NCBI GenBank assembly: GCA_022750435.1
Contig: JAKIVS010000002.1
Coordinates: forward strand, 62,001 to 126,000
Length of the DNA: 64,000 nucleotides
DNA from: Thermoplasmata archaeon
GTDB taxonomy: Archaea; Thermoplasmatota; Thermoplasmata; Lutacidiplasmatales; UBA184
Reading direction: 5' to 3'
The notes beneath the pieces are model-generated. The model was not told the origin of the DNA. It did not search any database and saw only the letters and a list, made by a program, of their open reading frames with translations. Each line of letters begins with the position of its first letter. The first letter of the stretch is position 1. This document shows, one piece after another, positions 39,961 through 51,155 of this stretch. Position numbers and translations under genes: made by a program.

Positions 39961-41271
39961 TCAGGCGGGGGGCCAGAGCGACTGGGCCGCCGCTTCGGCG
40001 CCGGCGCGGATCGGTTCCCACGGGCGTCGGACCAACTGACGTTCGCGGACCACGCACTCCCCGTCGACGTACACGGAGTCGATGGCTTCCTCGCTCGCCG
40101 AGTAGGCGAGGTGCGAGACGATCGCTTCCGCGCGGGCGGGGACCAGGGACGGGTGGTCCAGTCGGACGAGGGAGAAGTCGGCCCGCTTCCCCACCTCGAT
40201 CGAGCCGAGGTCGGCGGAGCGGCCGAGCAACTTCGCCCCTTCCACGGTCGCCATGTCGAGCAGGACTTGCGCGGGGAGGGCCCCCGCCTCCCAGAGCTGG
40301 TGCTTCTGCAGGAGTCCGGCCACGTGCATCTCCCGGAGCATCGAGAGCGAGTTGTTGCTGGCCACCGAGTCGGTGCCGAGTCCGACCGTCACGCCGCACT
40401 CCCGCATCTCCCGAACCGGGGCCACGCCCCCGGTCGCGAGCTTCATGTTCGAGCTCGGGCAGTGCGCGACGCCGACGGACCGCTTCGCGAGCGTCTCCAT
40501 CTCGCGCCGCATCAACCAGACGCCGTGCGCCGCGACCTGGCCCGGACCGAGGAAGCCGATCTTATCGAGCCAAAGCGGCGGGCGGAGCCCGGTCTTCGCC
40601 TCGTGCTCGTGGACCTCGCGTCGCGTCTCCGAGAGATGGTAGTGGACGAGGGTGGTCTCGCGCTCGGCGAGCGCCTTCGCCCCGAGCCACGTCGCCTCGT
40701 TGCAGACGTACACGCCCTGGGGCGCGACGAGAGGTTGGATCCGCGGATGCGTCCTCCACCGGCCGATGAACCCCGCGGCGTTGTCGAGCGGGGCCCCCTT
40801 TTGGGTGGTCATCTCCGGGTCGAGCACGGCCCAGCCGAGGAATCCGCGGGCCCCGAGCGAGTCGACCGCGCGGGCCACCGCATCCTCGAAGTAGTACAGG
40901 TCGAGGAGCGACGTCGTCCCCGTCAGCAGCATCTCGGCCACGCCCGCGAGGGCGCCGGCCTCCACGTCCGTCTCGGTCCGCTTCGCGTCCACGGCGAAGA
41001 GCCGTTCGAGGAACCCGCCGAGGTCCCGGTCGTCGGCGAGCCCCCGAAGGGGGCCCATCGCCACGTGAGTGTGGGCGTTGACGAACCCCGGAACGAGGGC
41101 GAACCGGTGGGCGTCCACGACGGTGGCGCCCTCCGTCCGGGCGCCCGGCCCAACGTGCGTGAACCGTCCCGCGTCGACCCGGACGTCGGTCCGCTCAATG
41201 CGACGGGCTGCGTCCTGGGTGACCACCAACGCGTCGCGGAAGACCGTCGGGGGCGCCTCGGGAACCGTCAT
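39961..41271 (-). CDS. dadD: 5'-deoxyadenosine/SAH/MTA deaminase (amidohydrolase)
   Basis: The 436-residue metal-dependent amidohydrolase matches the MTA/SAH/5'-deoxyadenosine deaminase group. It has the metal site NAHTHVAMGPLRG, HYHLSETR, VAAHGVWL, HCPSSNMKLATG and TDSVASNNSLSMLREM. Such enzymes deaminate by-products of SAM chemistry in archaea. The ATG at 41271 is about 26 nt after a TATA-like ATGTAACC on the minus strand. The 27-nt repeat described separately begins exactly in this promoter region. Confidence 0.87.
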   Translation of the reverse strand: MTVPEAPPTVFRDALVVTQDAARRIERTDVRVDAGRFTHVGPGARTEGATVVDAHRFALVPGFVNAHTHVAMGPLRGLADDRDLGGFLERLFAVDAKRTETDVEAGALAGVAEMLLTGTTSLLDLYYFEDAVARAVDSLGARGFLGWAVLDPEMTTQKGAPLDNAAGFIGRWRTHPRIQPLVAPQGVYVCNEATWLGAKALAERETTLVHYHLSETRREVHEHEAKTGLRPPLWLDKIGFLGPGQVAAHGVWLMRREMETLAKRSVGVAHCPSSNMKLATGGVAPVREMRECGVTVGLGTDSVASNNSLSMLREMHVAGLLQKHQLWEAGALPAQVLLDMATVEGAKLLGRSADLGSIEVGKRADFSLVRLDHPSLVPARAEAIVSHLAYSASEEAIDSVYVDGECVVRERQLVRRPWEPIRAGAEAAAQSLWPPA

Positions 41272-41290
41272 CTCGGAGGCGCGGACGTCG

Positions 41291-41317
41291 GGCCGGTTAC
41301 ATGTGGTTTCGCCCGCC
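41291..41317. repeat. Imperfect 27-nt repeat, copy 1
   Basis: This copy differs from 43818-43844 at 2 of 27 positions; both share the 16-mer TGTGGTTTCGCCCGCC and a following GC-rich segment that can fold (CGCCCGCC against GGCGGG-type bases). This copy spans the promoter region of the deaminase gene. Confidence 0.6.
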
Positions 41318-41455
41318 CGGCGGGGGGCGGCCACGCGTGGGTCGGAGCCTCCCGGTCCGCCCGGCGAATCTCCACGGCGCGCCCGGACGCCGATCCTCGT
41401 GCCGACTCCGGCCCGAGCGTCCGAGCGTGGCCCCGAAGGGCCAGGGTGGGCGGGA

Positions 41456-43681
41456 TCACGACGAGCCCGACGGCACGATCGAGACGCCTCCGATCGCGAG
41501 CCCGATCCCGTTCGCATGGAAGAACCCCTGGAGCTCGAGACCCGGGATCGGATCCGTGCAGTTGAGGGCGAACGAGAGTTCGGTCCAGGTCGCGGAGGAA
41601 ATGGCGGACGACTCGAAGCTCACGTTCTGGAGCGTGGCTCCGAAGCCGCGGACCATGACCGTGAGGAGCTCGCGCTGGTCCGACCGGGGGACGCCGGAGG
41701 CTTCGGCGGAGGCGAGCACCCGGACAGCGTAGTTGCCCGGAGGGAGGAACGCCGTCGGGGAGGTCCAGAGGACCCCCGACCGGTTCGACCCGGACGGCGC
41801 GGAGAGTTCGGTCCCGTACGGCGCGGACGCGTTGGGGAGCACCGTACCGATCGCCCCAGTCAGCAGGCCTCCGGCCGAGGGGGACCATTGGAACGCCGAG
41901 GGTGGGAAGGCTGGCCCGTAGAGGACCGCGGGACCGGTCGCCCCTCGATCGTACAGCAGGAGGGGGCCAACCGTCGTCGACCCGACCCACCCTTCCAACC
42001 CGTACCGGGCCGGGTTGGAGAGGTTCGCGCTGAAGTTGCGGGCGAGGCTGTGGAGGAACGACGGATACACGAGAACGTACTGCGGTCCTCCGGACAGGTT
42101 CAGGGGCAGGGCCTCCCAATTCTCGTCCTGAGCGCCGAGGAGCTCGAAGGCGTGGGGATAGTTCGCGAACAGCGAGAACACCTGGTTGGGAGAGGTGACG
42201 GTCGCCTCGATCGGCACGCGCCCGGCGAGAAGCTCCGCCGCGTCGAATCCTGGAAGGAGGGTGAGGGAGTGGTCCTGGTACTCCGCCTGGAACGGGTCCG
42301 CGAGCGTGATTCCTAGGTCACTCAGGAGAGGGTTGACGGGGAGGAGCACCACGTTCCCCACGAGGACGACGGTGAGGGCGCTCACCCAGGCTGCCCGGTA
42401 CGCGCGGTGTCGCCTCCCGGCTCGGACGTTGAGCGGGAGTTGGGTGGCCGGATCGTGCGGACGGGCGAGGGTCCAGCGCCCGGCGAGGTCGGGGACCCGC
42501 CGGAGACCGTACGCCAGGCCGATGAAAATGGGCACGGCAGCGACGAGGGGGTACTGGCTCCCGATCTCCACGTACCGGGTCGTGTCCGTCAGGACGCTGT
42601 AGCCGATCCACGGGAGGGCCACCACGAGCGTCCTCGGCGCGAGGAACGGAACGAACGCGACGAGCGCGTAGAGGAGCGCCCAGAAGGCGAGCGTGTAGGG
42701 CCATTGCGTTCCCCCCAGGATCGCCCCCAGGGATTGGGTGTCCGGGCTGCTGTTCTCGAAGAAGATTCCCCCGAGTCCCGGGGACAGCGGCGGGGCCGGA
42801 ACGCCGAGAACCCGCGCTCCCCAAACGTTCATGAACGAAAAGAGGACCACGAACGCGGCCGCGGAGGCCGTCATCAATCCGAGCGTGTAGCGGACGTCGC
42901 GTCGCCCGAGCTCGGTGCGAACCGCCCCGGAGAGGGCTCGGAGGGGCCTCGGGCCCGACCCGCTCGACCGGTGCCGCCAGGCGTCCCGCACCGAGACGAG
43001 AACCCGCTCGACGGAGTAGGAGAGGAACAGCGCCCCGATGAGGAAGGCGAACACCGGCGCAATCTCGAGGACCAGGAAGGCGACCAGCGCGGCAAGGAGC
43101 CCGAGCCGGTACCGACCAAGGGCCCAGTACATGGCGACCGTGAACAGAGCGAGCGGGAGGAACGCTTCGAGGTGGAAGGAGAACGCCTCGCCGCCGAGTG
43201 TGGGCGCCCAGAGGAGATACAGGCCGGCCGCAATCAACCCCTTGTCCGAGGAGCCCGTGACCGTCCGCGTCAGGACGTAGAGGGGGACCGCGGCGAGTCC
43301 GACGCCCACCGACTGCACGGCGAACAGAGTGACCGGAGTCGGGGCGAGGGCGTAGAACGGGACGGCCGCGTAGAGCACCGGCGACGGGTGCACGAGGAGG
43401 AAGGAGCAGCGGGCCTTCGTCATGCAATCGAACGATTCGTACAACGTCCAGGGATGTCCGCGGACCGTCGAGGTCAGCGCTTGCATGAAGATCGTGAGGT
43501 CGGTGGCGTTCCGCGTCTGGAAGTCGTAGTACGAGATCGTCCCGGCGTAGACGGAGACGGCCGCGAAGCCGGCGATCATCAGCGCGAGGAGGACCCGCGG
43601 AGAGTGCCACCACCTCGGGGCGGGGGAGGCGGCCCCCACGGTGTCGGGATCCGCGGCGGGCGGCACCTCGGGCTCGGGCAC
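41456..43681 (-). CDS. DUF2079-like multi-helix membrane protein
   Basis: The 741-residue protein has about 10-12 membrane helices in its first 450 residues and a large C-terminal beta-rich outer domain. Features of DUF2079 include YDFQTRNATDLTIFMQALTS near the N-terminus, LLVHPSPVLYAAVPFY and GEAFSFHLEAFLPLALF. The fold resembles GT-C lipid-linked sugar transferases, with Asp and His in the outer loops, so a glycosyltransferase function is possible but unproven. The GTG at 43681 lies about 25 nt from a weak TATA-like element; the start is uncertain. Confidence 0.75.
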   Translation of the reverse strand: MPEPEVPPAADPDTVGAASPAPRWWHSPRVLLALMIAGFAAVSVYAGTISYYDFQTRNATDLTIFMQALTSTVRGHPWTLYESFDCMTKARCSFLLVHPSPVLYAAVPFYALAPTPVTLFAVQSVGVGLAAVPLYVLTRTVTGSSDKGLIAAGLYLLWAPTLGGEAFSFHLEAFLPLALFTVAMYWALGRYRLGLLAALVAFLVLEIAPVFAFLIGALFLSYSVERVLVSVRDAWRHRSSGSGPRPLRALSGAVRTELGRRDVRYTLGLMTASAAAFVVLFSFMNVWGARVLGVPAPPLSPGLGGIFFENSSPDTQSLGAILGGTQWPYTLAFWALLYALVAFVPFLAPRTLVVALPWIGYSVLTDTTRYVEIGSQYPLVAAVPIFIGLAYGLRRVPDLAGRWTLARPHDPATQLPLNVRAGRRHRAYRAAWVSALTVVLVGNVVLLPVNPLLSDLGITLADPFQAEYQDHSLTLLPGFDAAELLAGRVPIEATVTSPNQVFSLFANYPHAFELLGAQDENWEALPLNLSGGPQYVLVYPSFLHSLARNFSANLSNPARYGLEGWVGSTTVGPLLLYDRGATGPAVLYGPAFPPSAFQWSPSAGGLLTGAIGTVLPNASAPYGTELSAPSGSNRSGVLWTSPTAFLPPGNYAVRVLASAEASGVPRSDQRELLTVMVRGFGATLQNVSFESSAISSATWTELSFALNCTDPIPGLELQGFFHANGIGLAIGGVSIVPSGSS

Positions 43682-43817
43682 ATCGCACGACGCCGGCAAC
43701 GCTACATTAGCCCCGCCTTTCTTTCCCCGTCCGGATCGGTCGATGAACCCGACGCTGGCAGCGGACCCCCGCCCTCGGAGGTCGTCGGTGCGCGTCCGCC
43801 TCGACGTCGCGGCCGAG

Positions 43818-43844
43818 GGCCGGCTACGTGTGGTTTCGCCCGCC
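43818..43844. repeat. Imperfect 27-nt repeat, copy 2
   Basis: This copy matches 41291-41317 at 25 of 27 positions. It overlaps the last codons of the CorA-like gene and is followed by a segment that can pair (CGCCCGCC with GGCGGGGCG). Confidence 0.6.
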
Positions 43845-44783
43845 GGAGAGGCGGGGCGACCCCTCGGCCGCGAGCTCCGGCAGGTCCTGGACCCCCTCGC
43901 CCGCGCGCCCCTCGGCGGGTCCGAGGTCACGGAGGATCCGCCGGATCCACGGGCGGGAAAAGACGGCGGCGAACGGAAGGATTCCGAGGACCACGAGCGT
44001 CGCGTCCACGAGCCAGCCGGGAACCCAGCCCGCCGACGGCATGCCGAGGATCGTCGCCCCGGTGTTCGGGATGAGCACCACGGCGCCGACGATGCCGAGC
44101 ACGAGCGCGATGTAGGTGAGCCCGAGCATCCGGATGTTCGAGATGTTCGCGAGCTCGGCGATCCGGTTCGAGGTGCGGGAGAGCTGGTTCGCCGCCTCGG
44201 CGATCCGGTTCGCCTCCTCCGCGCTCCGCAAGAGGATCAGGTCCGACAACGACTGCTGGACCGCGGCCGCGAGCTCCCGGGCGCGATCGACCTCCCGCAC
44301 CACGGCCGCCAGCGCGGTCTCCGCCCCCGGGAACCGGACGATCGACGGACCGCCGGCTTCGGCGGCGACGACCACGGCGCGACCGATGCTCGCGCGCAGG
44401 GCGGCGACCTCCCGCTGCCGCTCCCAGATCATGTTCGACGGGAGTTCCCGGCCCCGGCTCTGGAGCTTCGACAGGTGCTCGTCGATCGCCTCCGCTTGCT
44501 CGATGTAGGCGCGAGCCGCCCCCGCCAGGAGGTCGATCAGCGTCGCCGCGTCCCCGGTCAGGTGAAAGGACCGGCTCAGCCCCGTCGCGAGGGGGAGTTC
44601 CCCGACGAAGTCGACGCGGTCGGGGCGGATCCAGACCCCCTGCCAGGAGTTCCCGGTGCTGGAGGGAATTCGGAGGGAGAGGAGGGTACCGGCGGCGCCG
44701 TGCTGGACCGCGTGCGGCGGAGGGCGGTCGGGGTGGTCCCCGAGCTCCTTCAGGACCTCGGCGAAGCCGAGTCGCTCCCCCAT
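43824..44783 (-). CDS. CorA-like membrane protein
   Basis: The 319-residue protein has the CorA layout: an N-terminal alpha/beta domain, a long helical stalk (about 90-220, with SEEANRIAEAANQLSRTSNR-like heptads) and two C-terminal membrane helices (about 225-250 and 255-280). Where CorA has the GMN selectivity motif between helices, this has GATILGMPSAG, so GMP replaces GMN. Ion transport is plausible but unproven. A TATA-like GTTTAAGC lies about 50 nt upstream of the ATG. The last codons contain the 27-nt repeat. Confidence 0.6.
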   Translation of the reverse strand: MGERLGFAEVLKELGDHPDRPPPHAVQHGAAGTLLSLRIPSSTGNSWQGVWIRPDRVDFVGELPLATGLSRSFHLTGDAATLIDLLAGAARAYIEQAEAIDEHLSKLQSRGRELPSNMIWERQREVAALRASIGRAVVVAAEAGGPSIVRFPGAETALAAVVREVDRARELAAAVQQSLSDLILLRSAEEANRIAEAANQLSRTSNRIAELANISNIRMLGLTYIALVLGIVGAVVLIPNTGATILGMPSAGWVPGWLVDATLVVLGILPFAAVFSRPWIRRILRDLGPAEGRAGEGVQDLPELAAEGSPRLSGGRNHT

Positions 44784-44884
44784 GGTCCCGCCGACGCTCC
44801 TCCGGCGAGGAGTCGCGACGTCGGCGGCTTAAACACTGGCCCGCACGGGCTTCCACGGTCCGGCCCTTTATCGCCCCGGGGGAG

Positions 44885-45286
44885 TTGCCGAACTCCACGA
44901 GCGACTCCGCCCCCATTGACGTCCGAGAAGTGATCACGGAGGTCGAGGTGAGCGACCTCGCGAAGTCGCGGGCGTGGTACACTCGGCTCCTCGGCAAGGA
45001 GGCGGATCTCGAGCCGTTCCCAGGGAACGTCGAATGGCGGCTCGGGGGCGGTTGGTTGCAGATTGTCCAAGGGAAGCCGACGCCGTCGAGCTGGACCTTC
45101 CAGGTGGAGGTCCGGGACCTGACCCGGGAGCGCGAGCGCCTCCGGGCCGCCGGCGTCGAGGCGGCGGAGATCAAGATCGTCCCCAACGTGATCGCGTACT
45201 TCCCAATCCGCGACCCGGACGGCCACCAATTGCTGTTCTTCCAGGTCCTGACGCAGGACCCGAAGGTCACCGGCGGCCGAGCGTAG
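44885..45286 (+). CDS. VOC-family (glyoxalase-like) protein
   Basis: The 133-residue protein is a single VOC module: EVEVSDLAKSRAWYTRLLGK, then GGGWLQIVQG, and FPIRDPDGHQLLFFQV carrying the metal-site His/Glu region. Such proteins may be lyases, dioxygenases or binding proteins. The start is unresolved: TTG 44885 gives the longest plausible protein, but a TATA-like TTTATC at 44867-44872 would start transcription near 44895, which favours the GTG at 44930. The domain is complete in either case. Confidence 0.8.
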   Translation: MPNSTSDSAPIDVREVITEVEVSDLAKSRAWYTRLLGKEADLEPFPGNVEWRLGGGWLQIVQGKPTPSSWTFQVEVRDLTRERERLRAAGVEAAEIKIVPNVIAYFPIRDPDGHQLLFFQVLTQDPKVTGGRA

Positions 45287-45316
45287 AGAGCGCGCCCGAC
45301 CGGCCCGCTCGAGGGC

Positions 45317-48162
<2,846 letters not shown>

Positions 48163-48214
48163 GCCCTCCGCCTCAAACCCCAAATAAACGGGTCCCGTGG
48201 TCGCCGACGTTCGC

Positions 48215-48784
48215 ATGCCGGAGGAACTCCCGCCCCCCGAGTCGCCCGAGGCTCTGCCCGAGGCAGCCCCGCCTCCGAAGCCGGCTCCGCCCCCGGAGGA
48301 CTGGGAGAAGCGGTTCACCTACCTGTACGCGGATTTCGAAAACTTCCGGCGCCGGACCGGGCGAGAGCGGGAGACGCTCCGCGCCCAAACCCAGGCCGAG
48401 CTCCTGAAGGGCGTTCTCCCGATCGTGGAGGCGGCAGAGAGAGCCGTCGAGGCCGTTCACTCCCGCCCCCCAAAGGACCCGGTCCGCAAGGGCGTGGAAC
48501 TGCTGGAACGGTCGATCGCGGCGTTCCTCAAGGACCAAGGGGTCGAGGTCGTGGGCGTCGCCGGCGAGGCGTTCCGCCCCGAGGAGCACGAGGCGGTCGC
48601 CGAGGCCGCCCCGAGCCCGGCGGCGCCCGACGGACACGTCGCCGAGGTCGTCCAGCGAGGCTACTTGTTCCCGGGCGGACTCCTGCGTCCGGCGAAGGTC
48701 GTCGTCGCCCGACGCCCCGCCAAGACGCCGGCCCCGGCCGAGGAGACCGACGAGGTCTCGGATCCGGCGGAGCCGTCGCGCTGA
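48215..48784 (+). CDS. grpE: GrpE nucleotide exchange factor
   Basis: GrpE releases ADP from DnaK. The 189-residue protein has a Pro-rich N-terminus, a long helix (EKRFTYLYADFENFRRRTGR, the GrpE signature) and a C-terminal beta domain ending RPAKVVVARRP with GYLFPGGLLRPAKV. The ATG at 48215 fits a TATA element (AAATAAAC, 48182-48189) better than the upstream GTG at 48197. dnaK and dnaJ are not in the window. With ClpB it supports a bacterial-type disaggregation system. Confidence 0.92.
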   Translation: MPEELPPPESPEALPEAAPPPKPAPPPEDWEKRFTYLYADFENFRRRTGRERETLRAQTQAELLKGVLPIVEAAERAVEAVHSRPPKDPVRKGVELLERSIAAFLKDQGVEVVGVAGEAFRPEEHEAVAEAAPSPAAPDGHVAEVVQRGYLFPGGLLRPAKVVVARRPAKTPAPAEETDEVSDPAEPSR

Positions 48785-48805
48785 CTCTCCTTGAGGTCGG
48801 TCGAA

Positions 48806-50113
48806 ATGGAGCGAACGTCGGAGATCCCCGGATTCTACAAGCAGTCGATCGTGGAGCGCCGCCGGTTCGTCCAGGAGTGGGCCGGCCTCACCGATGACGA
48901 GGCCCGCGCGTACGACTTCCCCCCCGGGATCGACCCGGGGCTCTTCGGCCGGATGATCGAGAACGTCGTCGGCGCCTTCGCCTTCCCGCTCGGGATCGCC
49001 ACGAACTTCCGGGTCAACGGCAAGGAAATCCTCGTGCCGATGGCGATCGAGGAGCCGAGCGTCGTGGCCGCGGCCTCGAACTCCGCCAAGGTCGCGCGGG
49101 CGACCGGGGGATTCCGCGCCTCCACGACCCCTCCCGTGATGATCGGTCAGATCCAGGTGCTCGATGTCGCCGACCCGTCGGGGGGGCGCCACCGGATCCT
49201 CGACGCGCGCGAACGCCTCCTCGCCGCCGCCAACGCCCGCGACCCGATGCTCGTCAAATTCGGGGGCGGCGCGCGGGACCTCGAAGTCCGCATCGTCCCG
49301 TCGCCCCGGGGCACCATGCTCGTCGTTCACCTGCTCGTCGACGCCCGCGACGCCGGCGGCATGAACGCCGTCAATACGATGTGCGAGGCGCTCGCCCCCG
49401 AGGTGGCGAAGCTCTCGGGGGGACGCGTGGTCCTCCGCATCATCTCGAACCTCGCTGTGTTTCGGCTCGCCCGGGCCACGGCCACGTTCCCCGCGGAGAA
49501 GCTCGCGACGGAGCACGCCACCGGGGCGGAGGTCGTGGAGGCGATCCTCGACGCCTACACCCTCGCCGCGGTCGACCCGTTCCGCTGCGCGACCCACAAC
49601 AAGGGGATCATGAACGGCATCTCGGCCGTCGTCGTCGCGACCGGGAACGACTTCCGGGCCATCGAGAGTGGAGCGCACACCTACGCCGCCTACCTCGCGA
49701 AGGACGATGGAGGGGTAGTCAAGCCGCTCTCGACCTACGAGAAGGATGCCCACGGCGACCTCGTCGCCACCATCGAACTCCCCGTCGCCGTCGGCCTGAT
49801 CGGCGGCGCCACGGCCGTCCATCCGACGGCGAAGGCGAACGTCAAGCTCCTCGGTGTGAAGCACGCCAACGAGCTCGCCGAGATCCTCGCCGCCGTCGGG
49901 CTCGCGCAGAACTTCGGGGCGCTCCGCGCCCTCGCGACCGAGGGTATCCAGCGGGGGCACATGGGCCTGCACGCGCGCAACATCGCCGCCACGGCCGGTG
50001 CCCGACCGGACGAGGTCGACCGCGTGGTGGAGCGCCTCGTGGCCGAGCACGCGATCCGCATCGACCGCGCGAAGGAGATCCTCGAGGAGCTCCGGCGCGG
50101 CGCCGCGCCGTGA
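48806..50113 (+). CDS. hmgA: HMG-CoA reductase, class II
   Basis: Reduces HMG-CoA to mevalonate for isoprenoid lipid synthesis. The 435-residue class II enzyme has ENVVGAFAFPLGIATNFRVN, the substrate Glu in EEPSVVAAASNSA, DARDAGGMNAVNTMCE, Lys in HNKGIMNG, Asp in GNDFRAIESGAHTYA and the late His in GHMGLHARNIA. Most archaea use class I; class II is found in Thermoplasmata and Archaeoglobi, presumably by transfer. GAGGT is 8 nt before the ATG; an upstream in-frame TTG overlaps that site. Confidence 0.95.
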   Translation: MERTSEIPGFYKQSIVERRRFVQEWAGLTDDEARAYDFPPGIDPGLFGRMIENVVGAFAFPLGIATNFRVNGKEILVPMAIEEPSVVAAASNSAKVARATGGFRASTTPPVMIGQIQVLDVADPSGGRHRILDARERLLAAANARDPMLVKFGGGARDLEVRIVPSPRGTMLVVHLLVDARDAGGMNAVNTMCEALAPEVAKLSGGRVVLRIISNLAVFRLARATATFPAEKLATEHATGAEVVEAILDAYTLAAVDPFRCATHNKGIMNGISAVVVATGNDFRAIESGAHTYAAYLAKDDGGVVKPLSTYEKDAHGDLVATIELPVAVGLIGGATAVHPTAKANVKLLGVKHANELAEILAAVGLAQNFGALRALATEGIQRGHMGLHARNIAATAGARPDEVDRVVERLVAEHAIRIDRAKEILEELRRGAAP

Positions 50114-50706
50114 CGGTCGTCGGCGTCCTCGCCCTGCAGGGGGACGTTCCGGAGCACCGGGCGGCGTTCGCCCGGGTCCTCGGGCCGGACGGCGTGGTCC
50201 TCGTGCGGACCGCCCGCGAGCTGGCGCGCGTCGACGCGCTCGTGATCCCCGGGGGGGAGAGCACGACAATCTCCGCGATGCTCGACAAGGGCGGGCTCCG
50301 ACAGGCCCTCGTCGAGCGGATCGGGCGCGGGCTCCCGGTTCTCGGCACGTGCGCCGGGCTCATCGTCCTCGCCGACCGCCTGGAGGCGAGCCCGGGCGGA
50401 CGCGACCCGACGACGCTGCGGGCGCTCGACATCACCGTGCGACGGAACGACTTCGGCCGCCAGCGCGAATCGTTCGAGGCGCCGGTCCGCGTCGAGGGAC
50501 TCCGCGCGCCGCCGTTCCCGGGCGTCTTCATCCGGGCTCCGAGGATCCTGGAGGTCGGCCGGAAGGCGACGCCGTTCGCCTGGCGCGACACGGAGGTCGT
50601 CGGCGTGCGGGCCGGCACCGTTTGGGGACTCTCGTTCCACCCCGAACTGTCCGGAGACCCGCGGATCGCCGCGGCGTTCCTCCGGACGAATGTCCCGGGC
50701 GCCTAA
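50110..50706 (+). CDS. pdxT: PLP synthase glutaminase subunit PdxT
   Basis: PdxT supplies ammonia from glutamine to PdxS in pyridoxal-5'-phosphate synthesis. The 198-residue class I amidotransferase has GVLALQGDVPEH, the IPGGESTTIS loop, nucleophile GTCAGLIVLA and His-Glu in LSFHPELSGD. The GTG overlaps the HMG-CoA reductase stop (GTGA), so it is translationally coupled. pdxS is not in the window, an unusual separation. Its stop overlaps the convergent membrane-protein gene. Confidence 0.94.
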   Translation: MTVVGVLALQGDVPEHRAAFARVLGPDGVVLVRTARELARVDALVIPGGESTTISAMLDKGGLRQALVERIGRGLPVLGTCAGLIVLADRLEASPGGRDPTTLRALDITVRRNDFGRQRESFEAPVRVEGLRAPPFPGVFIRAPRILEVGRKATPFAWRDTEVVGVRAGTVWGLSFHPELSGDPRIAAAFLRTNVPGA

Positions 50707-51104
50707 CGCAGGAGCGTCGCGAGCGCGAGCACCGCCACGATCATCGCGGCCCCGACGCCGGCGGCGATCCACCAGGAGACCCGGGACGGGCTCTTCCACG
50801 ACCCGAAGAAGAACGGGATCGGACCGACCAGGATCACCCCGCCGGACTTCGGACGGGCGGAGTCGGACGCCGGGCTCGACCCCACCGGCTCCAAGGCGAA
50901 CTCCATCCCGAACGCGAGCGGAAGGAGCAGGAGACCGACGAAGATCGCCACGACGCCCCCAAGGAACAGGGCGGAGGCGCCCCCCACGAACACCGGGAGG
51001 ACGACCACGAGCGCGAGCTGCGCCGCCCCGGTGGCGACCGCGGCGCCCACGAGCGCCACTCCGAGCAGCAGCAAGGCCGGACCCACCCAGCGACGGACGT
51101 TCAC
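50703..51104 (-). CDS. TIGR00304/DUF131 family membrane protein
   Basis: The 133-residue protein has three to four membrane helices and the family signature GGVILVGPIPFFFGSWKS near residue 90. The family is archaeal and its function is unknown. It starts with GTG. The 3' end overlaps the pdxT stop by 4 nt (convergent). Confidence 0.82.
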   Translation of the reverse strand: MNVRRWVGPALLLLGVALVGAAVATGAAQLALVVVLPVFVGGASALFLGGVVAIFVGLLLLPLAFGMEFALEPVGSSPASDSARPKSGGVILVGPIPFFFGSWKSPSRVSWWIAAGVGAAMIVAVLALATLLR

Positions 51105-51155
51105 GGCGACTCATGGCAGGTCGGCCAAGGCTCATCGAGCTTGCGGCCGGGCGGG

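Noticed and set aside
41301-41732. Plus-strand ORF starting MWFRPP, with a similar start near 43828
   Set aside because: The similarity is only the 27-nt repeat; the rest of the two translations is unrelated and antisense to other genes.
48197-48214. GTG at 48197 as grpE start
   Set aside because: The TATA element AAATAAAC would start transcription near 48210, downstream of that GTG.
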